Assembly (NCBI RefSeq): GCF_000264375.1
Contig: NZ_AJXW01000072.1
Coordinates: 1 to 64,000 of the forward strand
From: Rhodanobacter thiooxydans LCS2
GTDB lineage: Bacteria; Pseudomonadota; Gammaproteobacteria; Xanthomonadales; Rhodanobacteraceae
Direction: 5' to 3'
Length of the DNA stretch: 64,000 nucleotides
Shown piece by piece: positions 57,755-64,000 of this stretch (the stretch's first letter is position 1; every line of letters begins with the position of its first letter). Under the pieces are notes generated by a model. It was given only the letters and a program-made list of their open reading frames with translations. It had not been told where the DNA came from and searched no databases. The position numbers were made by a program, and so were the translations under genes.

Positions 57755-60715
57755 TCAGAACGACACCGTCACGCGGCCCCAGAAGTAGCGGCCCTGCAGG
57801 TCGAAGTCGCTCGGATCGGTGTTGGCGTTGAGCGTGTTGTTGGCGTACAGGAACGGTGGCTGCTTGTCGAACAGGTTGTTCACGCCAAAGTCCACGCGCG
57901 TGTTGAACTGTTCGATGTTGTAGCCGATCGACACGTCGTTGTAGATCGTCGCGCCGTACTTGAACTCGACGCCGTGCAACTGAGCCGCCGGGTCTACCGT
58001 GATCTGCGCCGGGAAGGTGTCCTGCGACGGGCTCTTCGAGCCGTTGCGGAACGCGCCGATATAGCGCACGCGCCACGAGGCGTTCCAGCCGCCCAGGTTC
58101 CAGTTCACGAAGCCGTTGCCGCGCCAGCGCGGGAACAGGCATACGCCGCCACCGCTCGGGCAGGTCGACGCCTGGCTGGAGCCGAACGGCATGAAGTGGC
58201 CGGCGTCGTGGAACACCGTGTTGGCACTGGTGCCCGGCGCGGTCTGCTGGTCATAGCGCGACATGTAGGTCCCATCCAGGCCCACCACGAACTTGCCGAA
58301 CGAGAACTCCGGCAGGCTGTAGCGACCGGAGAAGTCGACACCCGACACGTCCGTGCGGCCCAGGTTGCCGGTCGGCTCGACGATCTGCGCGATTTGGCCG
58401 GGGTTGGCACTGCCAGTCGGGAAGCGGGTGATCAGCGGGCAGTACTGGCTGATGCCGGCGTAGCAGAGGTCGAGCACGGTCTGGGCGCCGATCGAGGAGA
58501 TCGTGTCCTTCAGGTACAGGTGCCACGCGTCGACACTGAGCGACAGCCCCGGCACGTAGCTCGGCGAGTAGACGAAGCCGACGTCGAACGACTTGCCCTT
58601 CTCCGGCCCCAGCGGGAACCCGGCGTACTTCGAGCCGGAGGAAATGCCCTTGATCTGCTGGCCGAGCGCCACGTCCTGGTTGACGAAGCTGCCATCGGTC
58701 GGCACGCCCACGCAGGCCGGATTGGCGGTGGTGATGCCGTTGCAGGGGTCGTTGCTGAGCTTCGGCGCGTCACTGATCGGCGCGCCGAAGACGTTGTTGA
58801 TGGTCGGCGCACGGAACACCTCGGACACCGTGCCGCGCAGCAGCAGGTCGGTGATCGGGCGGTATTCCACCGCGAACTTCTTGTTGTTGGTGCTGCCGAA
58901 GGTGCTGTACTTCGAGTAGCGGTCACCGATGGTGACGTTCAGCGACTGCGCGAACGGCAGATCGGTCAGGATCGGCACGAACACCTCGGCGTAGGCCTCC
59001 TTCACGTTGTAGCCGCCACGCAGCGGCGAGCTGCACTGGCTGCCCAGGGTGCAGTTGCCGGTGGCCGGGTCGATCAGCAGCAGCGGATCGATTTCCGAGC
59101 GGGTGTATTCCTTGCGGTAGGAAGCGCCCGCGGCCAGCTGCACGGTACCGGCCGGCAGGTCGAACACGCCACCGTTGACGTCGGCCGAGTACACACGCTG
59201 GATGTTGAACTGGTTGCTGATCGCCGGCACGGCGGCCGCCTGGAGGGCCGCCACCGAGTTCGGGTCGAACAGGTTGAACGGGTTGAACGGCGTGCAGCCG
59301 GCCGCGCCCGAATCGCAAACCACCTTGCCGGTGGCAGCATCCAGATGCGATGGACCCAGGTCCGCGTTGATCTTGTCCTGGTTCGGCAGGCCGCGGGTGA
59401 TGGTCTGCTGCGAGAAGTGGCCGTACCCCATGCCCACGTCCCAGTTCCAGTCGTGGTTCAGCAGGTTGAAGTCACCCTTGAAACCGGTGTGGATCTGGTC
59501 GGTGGTGGTACCGAAGTTGGCCGCGCGATTGCCGGCGGACACCAGGCGTGCGCGGTAGTCCAGACCGGCCGACGAATACTCCTGGCCGAACGGGTTGTAG
59601 TAGCTGTCGGCCGAGATCACCGCGCCGTATAGGCTGCCGAGCAGCGCCGGAGCCAGCTGGAAGCCCGAGCTGGTCTTGTTGTGGTACGCGTCCATGTAGG
59701 TCTGGACGTGGTCACCCAGATTGTAGGTGCCCTTCAGCCAGAAGCTGGTGCGCTCCTGCGGGGTCTGGATCAGGTTGACCGTCGCATAGTTGTACTTGTC
59801 GGCGTTGGTGAAGCAGTGGTAGTCGGTGGCGATGTTCTGGCCGCTGGCACCCGGATTCAACGCCACGTTCTTGCAGTCGTACTGTCCCGGGCCGGTACCC
59901 CGATACTGGGTCGGCAACTGGACGCGGCCGTAGGCCGGGAAGCTGGAGCCACCGACGTAGCTGTAGATCGGGGTCTGGCTGCTGCCGTAGATCGACACCG
60001 CGTTCTTGGAGAAATCGCGGTTCTTGGCCAGCACGGCTTCGGTCTTGTTGTAGTCGACGCCGCCCATGATGCTGCCCTTGTCGGACGTCTGGCCGAACGT
60101 GAACCGGTAACCGGTCGAAGCGCCATCATTGCGGTCGGACTCGCCATAGGTCGCCGCGAACTGGGCGCCCTGGTAGTCCTTCTTGAGGATGAAGTTCACC
60201 ACGCCGCCGATCGCGTCGGAGCCGTAGACCGAGGACGCGCCGTCAGTCAGCACCTCGATGCGCTCGATCATGTCAGCCGGGATCGAGTTCGGATCGCCGT
60301 TGATGATGCGCTTGCCGTCGATCAGGATCAGGGTGCGCTGGGCGCCCAGGCCACGCAGGCCGATCGAGGAACCGCCGGTGCCGCCGCTGTTGTTGACCTG
60401 CGGGTTGATGTTGCCGCCGGTCACCGCCGGCAGCTGCTGCACGATGTCGCCCAGCGTGAGCTTGCCGGTGGCCTTGATCTGCGCGGCATCAATGGTCACG
60501 ACCGGGTTGGACGTTTCCAGGTCCACGCGACGGATGTGCGAGCCGGTGACCACGACGGTCTGCAGTGTCTGGGCCTTTTCCTGACTGGGCTTGTTCGTGT
60601 CCTGGCTACCCGTGTCCTGGGCGAAGACCGTGCCCGAGGCACCTACTGCAATGACCGCACCCAACGAAAGCGCGAGGCGGACTGATGAAGAAAGTTTTGT
60701 GACCCCAAGTTTCAT
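57755..60715 (-). CDS. TonB-dependent outer-membrane receptor
   Basis: 986 residues, GGAGGG before the ATG. The signal peptide is MKLGVTKLSSSVRLALSLGA with the rest ending VFA/QD. A short linker and TonB-box-like LQTVVVTGSHIRR (about 50-63) precede the plug (about 60-180, LGDIVQQLPAVTGG, GLRGLGAQRTLILIDGKRI in parts) and a 22-strand barrel ending FWGRVTVSF with C-terminal Phe. This is the large oar/CirA-like class common in Xanthomonadales and sphingomonads, often importing oligopeptides or carbohydrates. Its neighbours are three sulfotransferases and a hydroxylase rather than transport genes. Confidence 0.93.
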   Translation of the reverse strand: MKLGVTKLSSSVRLALSLGAVIAVGASGTVFAQDTGSQDTNKPSQEKAQTLQTVVVTGSHIRRVDLETSNPVVTIDAAQIKATGKLTLGDIVQQLPAVTGGNINPQVNNSGGTGGSSIGLRGLGAQRTLILIDGKRIINGDPNSIPADMIERIEVLTDGASSVYGSDAIGGVVNFILKKDYQGAQFAATYGESDRNDGASTGYRFTFGQTSDKGSIMGGVDYNKTEAVLAKNRDFSKNAVSIYGSSQTPIYSYVGGSSFPAYGRVQLPTQYRGTGPGQYDCKNVALNPGASGQNIATDYHCFTNADKYNYATVNLIQTPQERTSFWLKGTYNLGDHVQTYMDAYHNKTSSGFQLAPALLGSLYGAVISADSYYNPFGQEYSSAGLDYRARLVSAGNRAANFGTTTDQIHTGFKGDFNLLNHDWNWDVGMGYGHFSQQTITRGLPNQDKINADLGPSHLDAATGKVVCDSGAAGCTPFNPFNLFDPNSVAALQAAAVPAISNQFNIQRVYSADVNGGVFDLPAGTVQLAAGASYRKEYTRSEIDPLLLIDPATGNCTLGSQCSSPLRGGYNVKEAYAEVFVPILTDLPFAQSLNVTIGDRYSKYSTFGSTNNKKFAVEYRPITDLLLRGTVSEVFRAPTINNVFGAPISDAPKLSNDPCNGITTANPACVGVPTDGSFVNQDVALGQQIKGISSGSKYAGFPLGPEKGKSFDVGFVYSPSYVPGLSLSVDAWHLYLKDTISSIGAQTVLDLCYAGISQYCPLITRFPTGSANPGQIAQIVEPTGNLGRTDVSGVDFSGRYSLPEFSFGKFVVGLDGTYMSRYDQQTAPGTSANTVFHDAGHFMPFGSSQASTCPSGGGVCLFPRWRGNGFVNWNLGGWNASWRVRYIGAFRNGSKSPSQDTFPAQITVDPAAQLHGVEFKYGATIYNDVSIGYNIEQFNTRVDFGVNNLFDKQPPFLYANNTLNANTDPSDFDLQGRYFWGRVTVSF

Positions 60716-61081
60716 GAAAACACCCTCCGATTAATTTTTGTCGTAAGCCAGAATCTGCATGAATCCTGCCCCAAAACACCACCCGATCTGGTTGCCGAAC
60801 CCCTGACCCCGGGGTACCCAGACCGGGCCGATACTAACAGGCAAATAACACTATGTGTGAACTAGCATCAAGGGCAAACCTTGCCGAGGCGGCCTGATGG
60901 TCGTCCACGCGTCCCGCGGTTCGACCGATGCAGCCGGCGTTCCGGCGGCTACTGTATTACGCCATGTTTACATGTTGTCAACTATTTCAAAACACGAAAG
61001 TTTTTGCGTTTGGTGGCGAGCCCGCCGCTACCCTGTGGTGGCCATGAAATCCCGCGCCGGGCCGCGCCACCTCCGATGGGC
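60716..61081. other. Non-coding upstream region of the receptor gene
   Basis: 366 bases between the receptor start and the AMP nucleosidase stop, with no convincing gene. It is AT-richer than its surroundings near 60825-60870 and 60950-61010. A promoter candidate with a palindromic spacer lies at 60954-60981, giving a leader of about 230 bases. The rest shows a CCCCGGGG-type palindrome near 60810 and nothing else I can name. Confidence 0.5.
60954..60981 (-). promoter_or_regulatory. Promoter candidate with palindromic operator for the receptor gene
   Basis: On the minus strand: TTGACA (60981-60976), 16-base spacer, TAATAC (60959-60954). The spacer contains the perfect palindrome CATGTAAACATG (60963-60974), placed where a repressor would block polymerase. 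The -35 is consensus and the -10 is weak. The nearest downstream gene is the TonB-dependent receptor. Confidence 0.45.
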
Positions 61082-61873
61082 TCAGTCCGTCTCCGCCTCG
61101 GCCTCGAAGCGCAGGTGCTTCACGCTGCGTCCGTTGCGGCGCACCAATTTGAGTGCCTCGATGCCAATGCGGATATGCGCCTCGACAAATGCCGAGGTGA
61201 TCCGGCGGTCGCTGGCCTCGGTCTTCACGCCTTCCGGGATCATCGGCTGGTCGGACACCAGCAGCAGCGCGCCGCATGGGATGCGGTTGGCGAAGCCGGC
61301 GGCGAAGATGGTCGCGGTCTCCATGTCCACCGCCATGCAGCGGGTACGCCGCAGGTAGTCCTTGAACGCCTCGTCGTGCTCCCACACGCGCCGGTTGGTG
61401 GTGTACACCGTGCCGGTCCAGTAGTCGTGGCCGAGGTCGCGGATCATGGTGGAGACCGCGCGCTGCAGCTGGAACGCCGGCAACGCCGGCACCTCCGGCA
61501 GCAGGTAGTCGTTGCTGGTGCCCTCGCCGCGGATCGCCGCGATCGGCAGCACCAGGTCGCCGAGCTGGTTTTTCTTCTTGACCCCCCCACACTTGCCGAG
61601 GAACAGCGCGGCCTTCGGTCCGATCGCGCTGAGCAGGTCCATCATGGTGGCGGCATTGGGGCTGCCCATGCCGAAGTTGATCAGGGTGATGCCGTCGGCG
61701 GTGGCGCTCGGCATCGGCCGGTCGCGCCCCTGCACCTCCACGCCGTGCCATTGCGCGAACAACTCCACGTAGTGGCCGAAGTTGGTCAGCAGGATGTGCT
61801 CGCCGAACTGTTCGAGCGGCACGCCGGTGTAGCGCGGCAGCCAATTGGAGACGATTTCCTGTTTGCTTTTCAT
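61082..61873 (-). CDS. AMP nucleosidase, short form
   Basis: 263 residues from ATG 61871-61873 (MKSKQEIVSNWLPRYTG). It has the nucleoside phosphorylase-like fold with INFGMGSPNAATMMDLLSA (ribose/phosphate site), ALFLGKCGGVKKKNQLGD, and the purine-site strand MAVDMETATIFAAGFA. The sequence matches the catalytic domain of AMP nucleosidase (AMP to adenine and ribose 5-phosphate) but lacks the N-terminal regulatory domain of Escherichia coli Amn (484 residues). The short form recurs in xanthomonads. It is divergent from the DegV gene. Confidence 0.85.
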   Translation of the reverse strand: MKSKQEIVSNWLPRYTGVPLEQFGEHILLTNFGHYVELFAQWHGVEVQGRDRPMPSATADGITLINFGMGSPNAATMMDLLSAIGPKAALFLGKCGGVKKKNQLGDLVLPIAAIRGEGTSNDYLLPEVPALPAFQLQRAVSTMIRDLGHDYWTGTVYTTNRRVWEHDEAFKDYLRRTRCMAVDMETATIFAAGFANRIPCGALLLVSDQPMIPEGVKTEASDRRITSAFVEAHIRIGIEALKLVRRNGRSVKHLRFEAEAETD

Positions 61874-62079
61874 GAGTGAAGCGATGCCCGATGGGGTTGC
61901 CGGCGACGCCACGCCGGCGGGATGCCAGATCAGTCGCGCCATCTTAGAGCCTGTTCACACGCACCCGGCGACGCCGTCGCCGCACCGGCGTGCCACCGCG
62001 CACGACCATCGGGCGAATGCCGCTGCCGCAGCCACCATGCTATGTTTCCCCTGCACATTGATGATCGGGGGGTCACGCG

Positions 62080-63024
62080 ATGAGGATGGGCCTGGCAATC
62101 GATGCATCCTGCGACCTGCCGCAGGAATTCCTGCAGAAGCACCGTGTCGCGATCATGCCGATTACCGTGCGGCTGGACAGCGAGGTCTTCATGGACGCTC
62201 GCAACCCGGCCGAGATCCAGCGTTTCATCGACCGCCGCCTGGGCAGTCGCAGCCACTCGGCGGAGACCGAACCCTGCCCGGTGGAAGAGGTGCAGAAGCT
62301 GTTCCTGGAAAAGCTGGTGCTGGAGCAGGACTGTGTGTTCTGCCTGACCATTACCGCCACCCGCAGCCCGATCAACGAGAACGTCAACAAGGCCAGCTTC
62401 GCGATCCTGAAGAACTACCGCCAGGTGCGCGAGAAGGCCGGCGTGCCCGGCCCGTTCATGATGCGCGTGGTGGACACCGGCAACGTCTTCACCGGCGCGG
62501 CGCCGGCCGTTTGCGAAGCGGCCCGCCTGATCGCCGCCAACGAGTCGCCGTCGACGATCCGCGAGCGCCTGGTGCACATCGCCAGCCACAGCTACGGCTA
62601 CATGCTGCCGCGCGACCTGATCCATCTGCGCAACCGCATCAAGAAGCGCGGCGATCGCAGCGTCAGCCTGCTCAGCGCGATGGTCGGCACGGCGCTGGAC
62701 ATCAAGCCCATCCTGCGCTGCTTCCGCGGCGAGACCAGCCCGGTCGGCAAGGTGCGCGGTTTCGACCAGGGTGCGGAGGCGCTGTTCGGCTACGTTGCGC
62801 GGCGGGTGCGCGCCGGCCTGATGGTGCCGGTGGTCTGCATCAGCTACGGCGGCGACCTGGAGGTACTGCCCCACTTGCCGGGCTATACCGAGCTGCGCCA
62901 GGCCTGTGCGGAATGCGGCGTCGAACTGATGGAGGCGCCGATGAGCATCACCGGCATGGTCAACGTGGGCGAAGGGGCAGTGACCGTCGGCTTTGCCGCC
63001 GAGGAGCACGAGGCCGAGTTCTGA
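62080..63024 (+). CDS. DegV family fatty-acid-binding protein
   Basis: 314 residues from ATG 62080 (second Met at 62086). Features are AIDASCDLPQEFLQKHRVAI at the N-terminus (strand and Asp-Leu-Pro turn), the TxxR-like binding segment ITATRSPIN, VVDTGNVFTG, the conserved SLLSAMVGTALDIKPIL (the family K-P-I-L block) and a C-terminal GEGAVTVGF. DegV/FakB proteins hold a fatty acid for phosphorylation by FakA; in proteobacteria the partner is unclear. It is convergent with the SDR gene. Confidence 0.88.
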   Translation: MRMGLAIDASCDLPQEFLQKHRVAIMPITVRLDSEVFMDARNPAEIQRFIDRRLGSRSHSAETEPCPVEEVQKLFLEKLVLEQDCVFCLTITATRSPINENVNKASFAILKNYRQVREKAGVPGPFMMRVVDTGNVFTGAAPAVCEAARLIAANESPSTIRERLVHIASHSYGYMLPRDLIHLRNRIKKRGDRSVSLLSAMVGTALDIKPILRCFRGETSPVGKVRGFDQGAEALFGYVARRVRAGLMVPVVCISYGGDLEVLPHLPGYTELRQACAECGVELMEAPMSITGMVNVGEGAVTVGFAAEEHEAEF

Positions 63025-63033
63025 GGCGAGCGC

Positions 63034-63816
63034 TCAGAAGCCGTAGCTCAGGAACCCGCCGTCCACCGCCAGCACCTGGCCGGTGATGTAGCTGGCGGCC
63101 GGCAGGCACAGGAAGGCGATCGCCGCGGCCACTTCCTCCGGCTCGCCGATGCGTTCCAGCGGGGTGCGCTCGAGCACCTCGTCCAGGTAGTCGGCATCGG
63201 CCAGCGCCGGATCGGTGCGCTGGGTGCGGATATACCACGGCGCCACCGCGTTGACGCGGATGCCGTCCACCGCCCATTCGGCGGCCAGGTTGCGGGTGAG
63301 CTGGTGCAGCGCCGCCTTGCTCATGCCGTAGGGCGAACCGGTGCGCACGTGGGTGATGCCGGAGACCGAACCGACGTTGACGATCGCCGCGTTCGCGTGC
63401 TGCACCAGCTGCGGATGCGCCAGCCGGCACATCTCGAAGGCGGAGAACAGGTTCTGCTCGAAGATCGCGCGGTAGTCGTCCTCGCGATAGTCCAGCGTGG
63501 CCCCGGGCTGGTTGCCGCCGGCGTTGTTGACCAGCAGCGACACCGGTGCGCCGAGGTCGGCGATCCAGTCGAACACCGCCAGGCGGTCCTCCGCCTCGGT
63601 CAGGTCGGCGCCGAACGCCAGCACCTCCACGTCGGCGAACTCGTCGGCCAGCTCTACCCGCACCTGTTCCAGGTAGTCCTCGTCGCGCGCCACCAGCAGC
63701 AGGTCGGCGCCGAGCCCGGCCAGCTCGCGCGCGGTGGCGTAGCCGATGCCCTTGCTGGCGCCGGTGATCAGGGCGGTGTGGCCATGCAGTTGCCAGGCGT
63801 CGAGGCGGCTGTTCAT
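63034..63816 (-). CDS. Short-chain dehydrogenase/reductase, tropinone-reductase-like
   Basis: 260 residues. The cofactor motif is TGASKGIG, with NNAGG after strand 4. Catalytic residues lie in VGSVSGITH (Ser) and [10 protein letters not shown] (Tyr-x3-Lys), and the C-terminal [10 protein letters not shown] is typical. It is closest to plant-like tropinone reductases among classical SDRs; the Arg after the second strand (LVARDED) suggests NADP(H). The substrate is unknown. It is divergent from the lipoprotein gene at 63907 and converges on degV with a 9-base gap. Confidence 0.9.
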   Translation of the reverse strand: MNSRLDAWQLHGHTALITGASKGIGYATARELAGLGADLLLVARDEDYLEQVRVELADEFADVEVLAFGADLTEAEDRLAVFDWIADLGAPVSLLVNNAGGNQPGATLDYREDDYRAIFEQNLFSAFEMCRLAHPQLVQHANAAIVNVGSVSGITHVRTGSPYGMSKAALHQLTRNLAAEWAVDGIRVNAVAPWYIRTQRTDPALADADYLDEVLERTPLERIGEPEEVAAAIAFLCLPAASYITGQVLAVDGGFLSYGF

Positions 63817-63906
63817 GGACGCAGCTTAAAGCGCGGGGACTGCGCCTTGCCAGCCGGGCCGCCGCGGCGGGACACTCGGCGGCGTCGATTCCCCACGAGA
63901 ACCGCC

Positions 63907-64000
63907 ATGAAGCTGCTGCCGCCCCTGCTCTGCGTCCTCGCCCTCGCCGCCTGCTCCGGCAAACCACCGGAGCCGCAGGCCAAGCCCGCGCAACAGGTGG
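63907..64000 (+). CDS. Lipoprotein, 5' end only
   Basis: ATG at 63907. The visible 31 residues begin MKLLPPLLCVLALAACSGKP, a lipoprotein signal with lipobox LAAC, followed by a Pro/Lys/Gln-rich mature start. The gene runs off the right edge, so family and length cannot be judged. GAGAACCGCC lies upstream. Confidence 0.65.
   Translation, partial: MKLLPPLLCVLALAACSGKPPEPQAKPAQQV

Overview
The window looks like a chromosomal segment of a GC-rich gammaproteobacterium of the Xanthomonadales, most like Rhodanobacter or Dyella (Rhodanobacteraceae). The support is strong GC bias at third codon positions, REP-type inverted repeats beginning GTAGGAGCCCGC, a DUF3247 gene (a family I associate with xanthomonads), a glutaredoxin-rhodanese fusion, and pyruvate dehydrogenase genes with lipoyl-domain E3. 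The genus is inference. No rRNA, tRNA, CRISPR array, phage or insertion sequence was seen.

Layout. 1-625: the 3' end of a lower-GC gene followed directly by an attC-like site, resembling an integron cassette. 633-8640: secreted GH50-like hydrolase, amino-acid permease, ATP-grasp enzyme, YbhN-like membrane protein, DNA polymerase IV, a small secreted protein and a TRIC-type membrane protein. 8703-10194: an ECF sigma operon and a divergent small membrane protein, both preceded by the same TGCAACC-N14-(C/T)GTATC promoter motif. 10330-14437: a DapB-like reductase, then pyruvate dehydrogenase E3 (lpd) and E2 (aceF), whose interdomain linkers carry palindromic repeats translated in frame. 14666-20146: ABC ATPase, a giant permease/M1-peptidase fusion, and MscS. 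21144-21857: a lower-GC two-gene module (53 and 118 codons) with its own promoter, palindromic operator and terminator. 22192-30724: small secreted, lipo- and membrane proteins, a universal stress protein, a diiron protein and a membrane-bound LytTR regulator. 30882-37653: a bicovalent FAD oxidase, DUF3247, a CtlX-like hydrolase, a GH43 enzyme, a GST and an ElaB-like protein. 37746-51170: MFS transporter, aceE, maeB, a DUF1704 protein, rsgA, an AlaA-type aminotransferase, SGNH hydrolase, LpxH-like phosphatase and the glutaredoxin-rhodanese fusion.

51246-60715 is the most striking locus: a TPR protein with an aspartyl/asparaginyl beta-hydroxylase domain, three TPR-sulfotransferases and a large TonB-dependent receptor, contiguous and with no unrelated gene between them. 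It reads as a dedicated protein- or peptide-modification system (sulfation plus Asp/Asn hydroxylation) tied to an outer-membrane receptor. 61082-64000 holds AMP nucleosidase, DegV, an SDR oxidoreductase and the start of a lipoprotein.

A composite repeat of about 220-240 bases, built of several hairpins, occurs three times (28305-28541, 32734-32965, 34403-34624). In each copy the terminal CTGAGAGGTTG hairpin contains the TGA stop codon of the adjoining gene. REP pairs lie at 2803-2870, 10232-10335 and 15569-15655, and one of them supplies the dapB-like stop codon.
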